Shown here one piece after another: positions 29,114 to 37,569 of a stretch of 52,739 nt of DNA. Made by a program: the position numbers and the translations under genes. How positions within the stretch are numbered: position 1 is the first letter of the stretch; every line of letters starts with the position of its first letter. The stretch covers positions 1-52,739 of the forward strand of contig JANXRE010000188.1 of the NCBI GenBank assembly GCA_025353165.1, in the 5' to 3' direction. The notes beneath the pieces are model-generated. The model worked only from the letters and a program-made list of their open reading frames with translations, was not told the DNA's origin and ran no database searches. This DNA comes from Acidobacteriota bacterium (GTDB taxonomy: Bacteria; Acidobacteriota; Terriglobia; Bryobacterales; Bryobacteraceae).

Positions 29114-30098
29114 GCGCGAATTGATCGAACAATTCGACCTCTTCGTGGAGGTCTTGCTGACGGGCCATTCGCCCGAATCAGGTGTCCCGGAACTGGCCGG
29201 GCTTGCCGCCATCGCGGAAGAACTGCGCGGCCTGTGGCGGGAAGAGTTCCGAGTACAATTGCTGGCCGACCTCGCCCGGGCGGCGGGTTCCATGCCACGG
29301 GAGGAGATTATGCCGACGAAAGCAACCCCGGAAGGATTCCACTCGTTGACGCCGTATCTCATCGTCGAGAGGGCAAGCGAGTTTATCGATTTTCTGAAAG
29401 CCGCGTTCGGAGCGCAAGAGAAGTTCCGCGTGCCGGCGGCGGGCGGAGGGATTATTCACGCCCAAGTGCGGATCGACGACTCCATACTCGAACTCGCCGA
29501 CGCGACGGAGAAATTCCCGCCTCGGCCAACGGCCATCCATCTGTATGTTCCGGATGTCGACGAAACCTGCCGCCGGGCGGTGGAGGCAGGGGCGACCTTG
29601 GCGTACAAGGTGGTGGACCAGGAGTACGGAGACCGCGAGGGCAGCGTGACCGACCGGTTTGGAAACCGCTGGTATGTCGCGACCCACAAATCGCCCGGAG
29701 CAGTTCGGGGTTACCTGCCGCCGGAACTCCGCGCCGTTACGCCGTATCTGCATCCGCTGGGATCGCCCGGGCTAATCGATTTCTTCAGGGCGGCGTTTGG
29801 CGCGGAAGAGGCCGCTCGATACGAAGGGCCGGACGGCTCGATTGTTCACGCGAAGATTCGGCTTGGAGATTCGATCCTGGAACTGTCGGAAGCGCGTGGG
29901 CCGTACCAGCCGATGCCGGCAAGCCTTCATTATTTTGTCGAGGACGTGGATGCGGTCTACCATCGCGCGATCGAGGCCGGCGGCGTGTCGATATCGGAGC
30001 CGGCCGATATGCCCTACGGCGACCGCTCGGCGGGAGTAACGGATCCGGCGGGTAACTCGTGGTTTATCGCGACTCACGTGCGGGACGTTTCGTTCTAG
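29106..30098 (+). CDS. double VOC/glyoxalase-like protein with N-terminal helical domain, coupled to the ECF sigma gene
   Basis: A 330-residue protein starting at ATG 29106 inside the sigma gene (ATGGCTGA overlap). Residues 1-65 are a helical, charged segment (LIEQFDLFVEVLLTG...LAAIAEELRGLWREEFRVQLLADLAR). Two PhnB-like VOC domains follow, about 78-195 (LTPYLIVERASEFIDFLKAAFGA ... TDRFGNRWYVATH) and 210-330 (VTPYLHPLGSPGLIDFFRAAFGA ... TDPAGNSWFIATH). The paired betaalphabetabetabeta modules usually bind a metal or small molecule. The coupling suggests the N-terminal segment holds the sigma factor while the VOC part senses a ligand; that is inference. Its TAG overlaps the convergent asnB stop. 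Confidence 0.82.
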   Translation: MAERELIEQFDLFVEVLLTGHSPESGVPELAGLAAIAEELRGLWREEFRVQLLADLARAAGSMPREEIMPTKATPEGFHSLTPYLIVERASEFIDFLKAAFGAQEKFRVPAAGGGIIHAQVRIDDSILELADATEKFPPRPTAIHLYVPDVDETCRRAVEAGATLAYKVVDQEYGDREGSVTDRFGNRWYVATHKSPGAVRGYLPPELRAVTPYLHPLGSPGLIDFFRAAFGAEEAARYEGPDGSIVHAKIRLGDSILELSEARGPYQPMPASLHYFVEDVDAVYHRAIEAGGVSISEPADMPYGDRSAGVTDPAGNSWFIATHVRDVSF

Positions 30099-31996
30099 AT
30101 GGCTACTTGCCCGGCCGGGACAAAGCGCAATGCAGGCCGGGCGGACCTGCGGGTTGTGAAGCGTTCCCGCCGGAGCCATTCCTCGAGCACGACGAGATAC
30201 CAAAGTTGAGTCGGGACATTCCGGGCGGCCAGAGCCTCGTCGATCGCCGTACTTAGCTTGCCGGGATGGATCCAACCTGTCTGTTCCAGAAGCGACCTGC
30301 GGCGCAGGGGGTCGAGGTACCGCTTTGAATTCGTGAACAGCCAACTCTCTACGGGAATATTGAACCCGCTCTTCCGGCGGGCGGCAATAGCGGGGTGGAC
30401 CCTCCGGCTGGCAATCTGGCGAAGAATGGCCTTCAGGCGGCCGCCACGGAAGCGTAACGCCGGGGGCAGTCGCGCGGCGAACTCCCAGAGGTGTTGATCG
30501 AGGAAGGGAGCGCGCGCCTCAATGCCGTGGTACAGGGTCGCGCCATCCACTTTCGGCAGGAACTCACTCTGGAAATGAGTCCTCTGGTGGTAGGCAAGAA
30601 CGTCCGAGAAGAGCCTGTGGGCGGATTCCGTCGAGGGGGGAAAGCTCCGCTGTGCCAGCTCGCTTTCCGCCAGCCGGTCGCCGAGCAAACCCCGCCGTTC
30701 GAAGAATGGAAGCCCCGGACGAATACGGTTGAACGATCCCAACCCGCCCACGACGTAGTCGCCGAAGTTGCGCGCCCGGCGGAACGGACCGGCATAGGGA
30801 ACCATGCGCCGGAGCGTCCGCCACACGGGCACCGCGCAGGCGGGCAGACTGCGGGAAATCTCTTCCGCTCGCCAGGCCCGATACAGGAATGGATAACCGC
30901 CGAAGATCTCATCGCCGCCGTCGCCCGTCAGCAGAACTTTCGCAAAGGGCTGCACGGCCGCCGATCCGCGCAACATGCCGACGGCCGACTGGCACGCAAA
31001 CGGCTCGCTAAATGCGTCGACGAGTTGTTCCATGTAGCCGGCCTGTCCAAGATCCAGGTCAACTTGTTCATTGGGGATGCCAAGGACACGCGCCGTAAAC
31101 GCCGCATCGGCCGACTCGTCCGCGGGGTCGCCGGGAGTCGCGATTGTAAAGGTCGTGATGCTGGCGTTGATCTTCGTCAGAGCCCAGCAGACGAGAGCGG
31201 AATCGACCCCGCCGCTGAGAAGAGCGCCCACCGGCACATCGGACTGAACGCGAAGGCGGACAGCGTCGATGATGAGTTGCTCGGTTTGTTCCACAGCTTC
31301 GTCGAAGGTGATCGGGGAGCCTTTATCGATCTCCGGGAGCGACCAATAGGTGCGTGACGTGTAGCGGCCGTCATGCCATTCGAGGATGCTCGCCGGGGGC
31401 AGTTTCTCGATTCCGGTGTAAATAGAACGCGCTTCGGTAACGAACCCGAACTCGAGGAACTCCAGGATCGCGTTGGGATCGATTTCGCCGCCGACTCCGC
31501 CCGCTCGAAGCGCGGATACGGTGGACGCAAAAGCGATCTCGCGTCCCGTCGTGGCATAGACCAGAGGTTTTACGCCCAGGCGGTCACGAACCAAAAACAG
31601 CCTGCGGCGCGACTGGTCCCAAATCCCGAACGCGAACATTCCGTGTATCCGCCGAGCCAGTCCGTCCACGCCCCATTCCCGATAACCGCGCAGCAGAACC
31701 TCGGTATCGCAGTGGGACCGGAAGCGATACCCGCGCTGGATCAATTCCTCCCGGAGTGCGACGTAGTTATAGATACAACCGTTGAATACGACGCCGATCT
31801 GGCCGTCCTCCGAAAGCATCGGCTGGCGTCCCGCGTCGCTGAGGTCCAGGATGGCCAGGCGCCGGTGGCCCAGCGCCGCCCCGGGCCAGGTCGCGATTCC
31901 CTCGGAGTCCGGGCCGCGGCGGGCCAAATCGTCCACCATGCTCGAAATGTCGAGCTGGCTCGAATCGGTCGCAACGATCCCTGCAATCCCACACAT
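30095..31996 (-). CDS. asnB: asparagine synthetase (glutamine-hydrolysing) or related amidotransferase
   Basis: A 633-residue protein; the true start is the ATG of MCGIAGIV so that Cys2 becomes the N-terminal nucleophile. The class II glutaminase domain (1-200) keeps RRGPD, LGHRRLAI with its glutamine-binding Arg, and HCDTEVLL. The usual NGEIYN motif reads NGCIYN, so the Glu that holds the substrate amino group is Cys. The synthetase domain (about 230-560) has the PP-loop LLSGGVDSAL, LTGDGGDEIFGGY and the ARAPFLDQ / RRKSGFNIP ends. It amidates aspartate using ATP, or may act in a secondary pathway. It stands alone, bordered upstream by a transposase remnant. Confidence 0.9.
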   Translation of the reverse strand: MCGIAGIVATDSSQLDISSMVDDLARRGPDSEGIATWPGAALGHRRLAILDLSDAGRQPMLSEDGQIGVVFNGCIYNYVALREELIQRGYRFRSHCDTEVLLRGYREWGVDGLARRIHGMFAFGIWDQSRRRLFLVRDRLGVKPLVYATTGREIAFASTVSALRAGGVGGEIDPNAILEFLEFGFVTEARSIYTGIEKLPPASILEWHDGRYTSRTYWSLPEIDKGSPITFDEAVEQTEQLIIDAVRLRVQSDVPVGALLSGGVDSALVCWALTKINASITTFTIATPGDPADESADAAFTARVLGIPNEQVDLDLGQAGYMEQLVDAFSEPFACQSAVGMLRGSAAVQPFAKVLLTGDGGDEIFGGYPFLYRAWRAEEISRSLPACAVPVWRTLRRMVPYAGPFRRARNFGDYVVGGLGSFNRIRPGLPFFERRGLLGDRLAESELAQRSFPPSTESAHRLFSDVLAYHQRTHFQSEFLPKVDGATLYHGIEARAPFLDQHLWEFAARLPPALRFRGGRLKAILRQIASRRVHPAIAARRKSGFNIPVESWLFTNSKRYLDPLRRRSLLEQTGWIHPGKLSTAIDEALAARNVPTQLWYLVVLEEWLRRERFTTRRSARPALRFVPAGQVAI

Positions 31997-32199
31997 AGGT
32001 GACCGGTAAACAGAGTATCCCAAGGACATTTGAAAAGATAAGGGTACTTTAGTCCTGTTTTGAGCGTAAAAAGCCTTAGACGGCGTGCGGCGCGGCCGTG
32101 TTAAGATCCCGAAGCCATGCGCCTGCCCGCCATGGCGCCTCAGGCCAAGGGGCTCGACCCCAAGGTCCTGGCCGGTCTCGACTCCGACATCGCGAAGGG

Positions 32200-32535
32200 A
32201 ACGTATGGCTAGCTAGGGGGACAGCATGTGGTCATCCGGCATTGGGAAGGCCGCCTCCAACCGCGCCTATCCTCACGACCACGGGAGAAGGTCGGAGAAG
32301 ACTGCTCCCAAGAAACGGACCGCCGCCGCTGTTGGACGCTGCGCGTGGTTGGCATGGACAGGTGGGCGGCGTACGCCGGCCTGGTACGGCAACACGCGCC
32401 GAACGCATTGATTCTGCTCGATCGTTTTCAAATCGTTAAAATATTTTAATGAAGCGGTTGATGATGCGCTGCACTGAAAACTCTGGCGCCAACTCGCCTC
32501 CAACGAACAGGTAACCGTTAAAGGAATCCGTTGGC
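32200..32535 (+). pseudogene. ISL3-family transposase remnant
   Basis: A conserved ISL3 (DDE) transposase block is visible: VVGMDRWAAYAGLVRQHAPNALILLDRFQIVK, equal to the family's VCMDMW...Y...R...P.A...DRFH(I/L)V strand with its catalytic Asp (about 32340-32435). It then shifts frame into HLNEAVDDALH (about 32433-32475), and further pieces (KLWRQLASNEQ, VKGIRW) follow. Upstream stops and frame changes (an in-frame TAG near 32211) destroy the N-terminal half. No terminal inverted repeats or target-site duplication could be identified. It lies directly upstream of asnB. Confidence 0.7.
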
Positions 32536-32642
32536 CGCCGGCGGAATATGCTTGCGAAGACAGGCGGTCAGGGTTTATGTATGTGCCGTGCTAGGTTGCC
32601 GTGAAGAGCCCGCCTGGTAACGAGCCAATTGGAGGACAGAAG

Positions 32643-33154
32643 ATGACGAAGTTGTCAATGGTTTTGGGCACGTTGTTTCTTGCCGCAACGGTCGCGACCG
32701 GCGGATCCTTTTCACAATGCCCGGCAGTAGGTGCTGACACACTCGGGTGTGAGCTTCTCGTGACGGTGAATGCAGTAGACATGTCGGGGATGGCGACCTC
32801 GTTTAGCGTCGCCACGGCGTCACTCGTCCGGGTCAACCCTTAACGCGATTTCCTTCCCCGGCGACCCAACAACCTTCTTTTTTGAGGGGGGATGGCACCT
32901 GTGCCTCGATTGGATGCACGAATGGCGCGGGTGATACGACGGGCTATGGAGGTCCGGGCGTGACCTACAGCGGCACCAGCACCGTCAATTTCACCCCTGG
33001 TGTGGCGAACGCGGCCTCAGCCTGGTTCAGCCTGGAAGGCAAAGTCACTGCCGGCAATCTTTCTGGTACGCCTGAGCCGGGTTCGCTCGCGATGCTCGGC
33101 CTGGGATTAGTTACCCTCCTGGGCGGGAGCCGATTGCGGCGCGCCAGGAAATAG
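32643..33154 (+). pseudogene. PEP-CTERM sorted protein gene broken by frameshifts
   Basis: ATG 32643 follows a good ribosome site (GGAGG, 32632-32636) and opens a signal peptide (LSMVLGTLFLAATVATGG) and the family start QCPAVGADTLGCELLVTVNAVD. The frame stops at 32841-32843. The expected continuation (LNAISFPGDPTTFFFEG) lies in a second frame, and the end (GYGGPGVTYSGTSTVNFTPGVANAASAWFSLEG, then PEPGSLAMLGLGLVTLL and RRARK) in a third, finishing at 33154. The last part is a PEP-CTERM signal for exosortase sorting. Both shifts lie near homopolymers (six T then six G near 32880), so a sequencing error or a recent loss are both possible. Intact length would be about 170 residues. Confidence 0.75.
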
Positions 33155-33171
33155 TTTCGGAGGAGGAATCG

Positions 33172-33207
33172 AGGAAGGGGTTCTCCTGCCTAGGCTAGCC
33201 CCTTTCC
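33172..33207. terminator. weak bidirectional terminator-like hairpin at the 3' end of hpt
   Basis: AGGAAGGGG (33172-33180) pairs with CCCCTTTCC (33199-33207) with one bulge; the hpt stop codon (33190-33192) lies in the loop. It would serve both converging transcripts, with T-rich sequence following on the plus strand. Confidence 0.35.
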
Positions 33208-33741
33208 TTTGTCCGGGTGCATGACCGCTATGTATCTGAGATGGCGGTACAGCTGTTTATAGTCCAGTCCGAAGCCCACCACGAAGCGGTCAGGAATCTC
33301 GAAACAGCGGAATTCGATGGGAACCTGTACTAGGCGGCGGGGCGTGCGGTCCAGCAGTGTGCAAATTCCCAGCGAGTTCGGGCTGCGCCCGGCCAGCGTC
33401 TGCAGCAAGTATCGCGACGTGAGGCCGGTGTCCACGATATCTTCGACCAGCAGAACATCCTCGCCTTCGATGGGATCGTCCAGGTCCTTGGCGATCCGGA
33501 CCATCCCGGAGCCACGGGCGCTGTCGGTGAAGCTCGAGATGCCGAGGAAATCGATCTTCACGGGAATGGTCAGCTCGCGGGCGAGCGCCGTGAGGAAGAA
33601 AACCGAGCCTTTCAGCACTCCGATCAACTTCAGGCTACGGCCACGGTAGCGTTCCGATATTCCCGCCGCGACTTCCCGGATGCGCGCGGCGATCTGTTCC
33701 TCGGTGAAAAGAACGCGCTCGATTTCGGGCGGCGGCGTCAT
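33190..33741 (-). CDS. hpt: hypoxanthine(-guanine) phosphoribosyltransferase
   Basis: A 183-residue purine-salvage enzyme that joins hypoxanthine or guanine to PRPP in the cytoplasm. The start ATG overlaps the upstream stop (ATGA, 33738-33741). Motifs: KLIGVLKGSVFF near residue 42, IDFLGISSF near 70, the PRPP loop VLLVEDIVDTGLT near 95-107, and the base-binding end KQLYRHLRYIAVM with the preceding FVVGFGLDY. Length and order fit Hpt. Its translational coupling to the kinase-like/nuclease-like protein is the notable context. Confidence 0.94.
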   Translation of the reverse strand: MTPPPEIERVLFTEEQIAARIREVAAGISERYRGRSLKLIGVLKGSVFFLTALARELTIPVKIDFLGISSFTDSARGSGMVRIAKDLDDPIEGEDVLLVEDIVDTGLTSRYLLQTLAGRSPNSLGICTLLDRTPRRLVQVPIEFRCFEIPDRFVVGFGLDYKQLYRHLRYIAVMHPDKGKGLA

Positions 33742-34682
33742 GCGGAGACCGGCTGCGAGAGTCCGTATTTCCGGACGAGATCCTGAAAATCCTTCTGGTA
33801 AAAGACCTGGATGTTCAGGTGCGGATAGATGGCGCGAAGCAATTTCACTTTTCGATTTTTTCGGGTGACCAGCGCCTGCTTCATGGTGGTGAGCTCCACG
33901 TACAGATCGGCTTCGGGAAGATAGAAGTCCGGCGTGAACGCCTCGGTCACGTTGCCGCTCTTGTCCCACTGAAGGGGGAAGCTGCGGGGTTCGTATTCCC
34001 AGGCGATGTGGTAGAAGTCCAGCAGGTTGGCAAACAGCTCCTCGCTGGGGTGTCCGAAGGGCTTCTTCTCCAACGTGGCGCGGCCGGCGGGAACAATGCC
34101 GTGCCGGGCAAGTTGCAGGCGCACTTGGAATTGCAGTTGCGATTCCGCCGCGTGCGACAGCAGGCCGTGGTCCGCGAGCGCCCGGGCCGCGGCCGCCGCT
34201 TCCACTACTTCCAACATTCCGGAGGGTTCGTAGGACTCGGCGTTCAGGACCAGTTCGAAGAGCTCGGGCTGCGGCGTCGCGCGCCCGAAGCGCTGTTTCC
34301 GGAACTGGCGCCCGCCTGCTTCGCTCTCCCTTAGCGACGCACGGGCGGCGGTGCGCTCCAGGCGCGAATCCAGCATCAGGCTGCCGATCCGGAATGCCTC
34401 GCGCGCGATCACGTGCGCGCGCAGGATGCCCGGGTAGCCCTGAAACAACATTTCCGCGCCGGCGAATGCGGCCACCAGGTTGTGCTCCGAGGCCAGGCGC
34501 GCCAGGACGCTCAAGCATGCCGGGCTCCACGCTTTGGCCGGGATCGTGGTCCCGAACTCGGCGTGCAGCAGGTCGGCCATGCGCTGATCGGTGACCAGTT
34601 CGTACTTCAGCCGCAGCGCGACGAGCCTCGCCAGTTCCGCCCAGCGGCACCCAACCTCGCCCGAGATCGTTACGATGGCCAC
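33738..34682 (-). CDS. cytidylate-kinase-like domain fused to a nuclease-like domain
   Basis: A 314-residue protein starting at GTG (complement of 34680-34682). Residues 1-185 follow the Cytidylate_kin2 pattern: ITISGE-x-G in place of ITISREYG, FAGAEMLFQGYPGILRAHVIA, RIGSLMLDSRLERTAARASLRESEAGGRQFRKQRFG and PELFELVLNAESYEP. The phosphate-binding loop is degenerate (no Lys-Ser/Thr), so NMP-kinase activity is doubtful. Residues about 205-314 resemble a PD-(D/E)XK-type nuclease fold: SEELFANLLDFY helix, EYEPRSFPL, FTPDFYLPEADLYVELTTMKQ and NRKVKLLRAIYP, with Asp and Glu in the right places. It is first in an operon with hpt. The function is unknown. Confidence 0.72.
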   Translation of the reverse strand: MAIVTISGEVGCRWAELARLVALRLKYELVTDQRMADLLHAEFGTTIPAKAWSPACLSVLARLASEHNLVAAFAGAEMLFQGYPGILRAHVIAREAFRIGSLMLDSRLERTAARASLRESEAGGRQFRKQRFGRATPQPELFELVLNAESYEPSGMLEVVEAAAAARALADHGLLSHAAESQLQFQVRLQLARHGIVPAGRATLEKKPFGHPSEELFANLLDFYHIAWEYEPRSFPLQWDKSGNVTEAFTPDFYLPEADLYVELTTMKQALVTRKNRKVKLLRAIYPHLNIQVFYQKDFQDLVRKYGLSQPVSA

Positions 34683-34693
34683 TTCAGTTACGA

Positions 34694-36385
34694 TTGTACT
34701 TGCAGCGTCTGGTGACTCGACGGAGCGTTCTCGCCACGCTCGCCGCGCCTCATTTCGTGAAAGCCGCTCCGCGGGAGTTGCGCTGCGACGTGGCGATTCT
34801 CGGCGGCGGCACGGGCGGAGTTGCGGCCGCGCTGGCGGCGCTGCGGAACGGCATGCGCGTCGTCCTCACCGAAGAGACCGATTGGATCGGCGGACAGTTG
34901 ACTTCCCAGGCGGTGCCGCCGGACGAGCATCCGTGGATCGAACAGTTCGGCCGGACCCGATCGTACGCGGCGTACCGCGCCGCTGTCCGCGAATACTACC
35001 GGGCTCATTACCCGTTGAGCGAGGACGCGCGGTCGGCTGCGTTTCTGAATCCGGGCGGCGGCACCGTCTCGCCGCTGACGCACGAGCCTCGTGTTTCGCT
35101 CGCGGTTCTCGAATCGATGCTTGCTCCCTACTCCGGCGGGGGCGAGTTGATTGTGCTTCTCCGGCATAAGCCGGTGGGGGCGGACGTGGACGGCGACCGG
35201 GTCCGCGCCGTTCGAGTGCGAAGCCTGGAAGCGGGAGTGGACCGGATCATAACGGCCGAATACTTCCTGGACGCGACCGAGCAGGGCGATCTGTTGCCGC
35301 TCACCCGCACGGAATTCGTCACGGGCTTCGAATCGATCCGCAAAACAGGCGAGCCTCACGCGCCGGAACAGGCGCAGCCTGCGAACATCCAGGCGTTCAC
35401 GCTCTGCTTCGCCGTCGATCATTTTCCCGGCGAGAATCACGTGATCGACAAGCCGGAGGAGTACGGGTTCTGGCGCGACTACGTGCCCAGGATGAGGCCG
35501 CCATGGCCGGGCCGGCTCCTAAGCTGGTCGATGACGGAGCCGATCTCGCTGAAGGAGCGAAAAGTAGTATTTGACCCGGCCGGGGAAGCGCCCCGCGCCG
35601 GCGCGCTGAACCTATGGCTGTACCGCAGAATCGCGCGAGCGAAGAACTTCGCCGCGGGGGCGTACCGCAGCGACATAACTCTGATCAACTGGCCGCAGAA
35701 CGACTACTGGCTGGGGAATCTGCACGGGGTCGCGGAGGACGAGGCCGCACGGCATTTGAGGCGCGCCAGGCAACTGAGCCTCTCGCTGCTGTACTGGATG
35801 CAGACCGAAGCGCCGCGTCCGGATGGCGGGGCGGGCTGGCCGGGATTGCGCCTGCGATACGACGTCACGGGTACGGAGGATGGATTGGCGAAGGCTCCGT
35901 ACATTCGCGAGTCGCGACGGATCGAGGCTGAGTTCACGGTTCTGGAGCAACACGTCGGAACCGACGCGCGCATGCGGCTCACGGGCCAGAAGCGGGACGA
36001 GATCGCGGCCGAGCCGTTCCCGGATTCCGTGGGCGTGGGATCGTACCGCATCGACCTGCATCCGTCCTCCGGCGGGGACAACTACATCGATGTGAGTTCG
36101 CTTCCGTTTCAGATTCCGCTCGGCGCGTTCATACCAAAGCGGGTAGAAAATGTGTTGCCCGCATGCAAGAACCTCGGCACGACGCACATCACCAACGGCT
36201 GCTACCGGCTGCACCCGGTGGAATGGAATATCGGCGAATCGGCCGGCGCGCTCGCCGCGCACGCGGTGTCGGCGAAGCAGCCGCCGCGGCGGATCCGCAA
36301 TCACTCGCGGCTGCTGCGGGAGTTCCAGGAGAAGCTGATGGCGCAAGGAGTCGAACTCGCATGGCCGCGCCTCGGGCCGCGGTGA
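34694..36385 (+). CDS. exported FAD-dependent oxidoreductase (FAD_oxidored family)
   Basis: A 563-residue flavoprotein. The N-terminus carries a twin-Arg-like export signal (TRRSVLATLAAPHFVKA); the start may be TTG 34694 or GTG 34712. The Rossmann motif VAILGGGTGGVAAALAALRNG (about 33-52) is followed by the conserved ETDWIGGQLTSQAVPPDEHPW, then a long insert and the C-terminal dinucleotide-proximal NLGTTHITNGCYRLHPVEWNIGESAGALAAHAV, which defines PF12831. Such proteins are secreted or periplasmic in Acidobacteria and Planctomycetes, and their substrates are mostly unknown (sugar or amine oxidation is proposed). It is divergent from the kinase/nuclease gene with 11 nt between them. Confidence 0.88.
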   Translation: MYLQRLVTRRSVLATLAAPHFVKAAPRELRCDVAILGGGTGGVAAALAALRNGMRVVLTEETDWIGGQLTSQAVPPDEHPWIEQFGRTRSYAAYRAAVREYYRAHYPLSEDARSAAFLNPGGGTVSPLTHEPRVSLAVLESMLAPYSGGGELIVLLRHKPVGADVDGDRVRAVRVRSLEAGVDRIITAEYFLDATEQGDLLPLTRTEFVTGFESIRKTGEPHAPEQAQPANIQAFTLCFAVDHFPGENHVIDKPEEYGFWRDYVPRMRPPWPGRLLSWSMTEPISLKERKVVFDPAGEAPRAGALNLWLYRRIARAKNFAAGAYRSDITLINWPQNDYWLGNLHGVAEDEAARHLRRARQLSLSLLYWMQTEAPRPDGGAGWPGLRLRYDVTGTEDGLAKAPYIRESRRIEAEFTVLEQHVGTDARMRLTGQKRDEIAAEPFPDSVGVGSYRIDLHPSSGGDNYIDVSSLPFQIPLGAFIPKRVENVLPACKNLGTTHITNGCYRLHPVEWNIGESAGALAAHAVSAKQPPRRIRNHSRLLREFQEKLMAQGVELAWPRLGPR

Positions 36386-36386
36386 T

Positions 36387-37178
36387 TCAGGCGCGCTGGC
36401 AGCGCGGGCAGTAGTGAGTTCCACGCTGGGCCACCAGGATGCGGCGGATCGGCGTTCCGCACTCCGGACAGGGCTGCCCCGCCTTCCCGTAAACGCGATG
36501 GAGTAACTGGAATGAGCCGGGCTCGCCGGCGGCATCGACGTAATCGCTGATCGACGATCCGCGATGCTCGATGGCCAGGCGCAACGTATCGACTATCGAT
36601 CCGTAGAGGCGGAAAGCCCGCTCCTGGCTCAGGCGGGATGCAATCGCCTTGGGATGAATCCGCGCCCGATGAAGCGCCTCGTCGGCGTAAATATTGCCGA
36701 GTCCCCTTAGAAACCGCTGGTTTAGGAGCAGCGGCTTTAGTGCGCTGCGCCGGCGCTTTAATTCACGCCGGAAATCGGCGAAGGAGACGAGCAGCGGATC
36801 GGGGCCAAGCCGCGCTACCCGGGTGGGAAGGTCAAGCGCCCACTCGATGCGCCCGAACTGCCGGGGATCGTCGTATATCAGAACGCCGCGGTCCAGGTGA
36901 AGGATTCCGTAAGCGTGCGCGCCGCGCGGCGCATCGAAAAGCAATTTCCCCGTCATTCCGAGGTGAACCACGAGCACACCCGTATCGAGTTCCAGGACGA
37001 TGAACTTGCCGTGCCGGCGAATTGCGCGGATCGTCTGGTTCGCAAGGCGCGCGCGGAGTGCGGCGCGGTCGCCCGGCGTGACGAAACGAGACGTGAACTC
37101 CGCCGATAGGATGCGGCAGCCTGGCAGGATTCCCGATAACGAGCGGACGACCGTTTCGACCTCGGGCAGCTCAGGCAC
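36387..37178 (-). CDS. mutM: formamidopyrimidine-DNA glycosylase
   Basis: A 263-residue base-excision-repair enzyme removing oxidised purines such as 8-oxoguanine and nicking the abasic site. The N-terminal PELPEVE supplies the catalytic Pro2 and Glu3; the conserved Lys is in RHGKFIVLEL near residue 55; the H2TH segment reads RFLRGLGNIYADEALHRARIHP near 155. A C-terminal zinc finger (CPEC...CPRC) contacts DNA. It is the full Fpg length. Its start overlaps the Rieske gene stop by 8 nt, so the pair is co-translated. Confidence 0.96.
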   Translation of the reverse strand: MPELPEVETVVRSLSGILPGCRILSAEFTSRFVTPGDRAALRARLANQTIRAIRRHGKFIVLELDTGVLVVHLGMTGKLLFDAPRGAHAYGILHLDRGVLIYDDPRQFGRIEWALDLPTRVARLGPDPLLVSFADFRRELKRRRSALKPLLLNQRFLRGLGNIYADEALHRARIHPKAIASRLSQERAFRLYGSIVDTLRLAIEHRGSSISDYVDAAGEPGSFQLLHRVYGKAGQPCPECGTPIRRILVAQRGTHYCPRCQRA

Positions 37179-37482
37179 TCGTCACGTCGACGAGAATATC
37201 GTCGCCTTCGATACGGACCGGGTACACGGGGACGGTGACTTCCGGATCGAAATCGTTCTGGCCGGTGCGGCAGTCGTACTCCCAGGCGTGCCACGGACAC
37301 GTCACCATGTTGCCGTGCAGCGCGCCTTCGGCGAGCGGTCCGCCCGCGTGGGGACAGGTATTGCCGATCGCGTGAACGATGCCATCCGCGTTGCAAAGGG
37401 CGATTTCACAGCCGGCTAGGTCGGCCTGCATCATGCTGCCGGGCGTCAGTTTTGAAAGCGAGCCTGCTTTGATGAATGGCAT
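37171..37482 (-). CDS. Rieske [2Fe-2S] ferredoxin
   Basis: A 103-residue soluble Rieske protein. The cluster ligands lie in CPHAGGPL (near 43) and CPWHAWEYD (near 62): two Cys and two His in the C-x-H and C-x2-H pattern expected of dioxygenase-type ferredoxins. It probably passes electrons to an oxygenase or another redox enzyme. No oxygenase is nearby; the only clear partner in the operon is mutM, which is overlapped by 8 nt. The link to base-excision repair is unexplained and may be incidental. Confidence 0.9.
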   Translation of the reverse strand: MPFIKAGSLSKLTPGSMMQADLAGCEIALCNADGIVHAIGNTCPHAGGPLAEGALHGNMVTCPWHAWEYDCRTGQNDFDPEVTVPVYPVRIEGDDILVDVTSA

Positions 37483-37569
37483 CTTTCCTGTTTATCACGG
37501 GCGGCAGATCCGAATTGGCCCGGAGATCGTATTACGTCTTGAGAGTTCGTGCTATTGTCAGGGAGTGTT

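Noticed and set aside
37538-37558. TATTGT as a -10 for the third TonB receptor
   Set aside because: No acceptable -35 element lies at 16-18 nt upstream; too weak to call.
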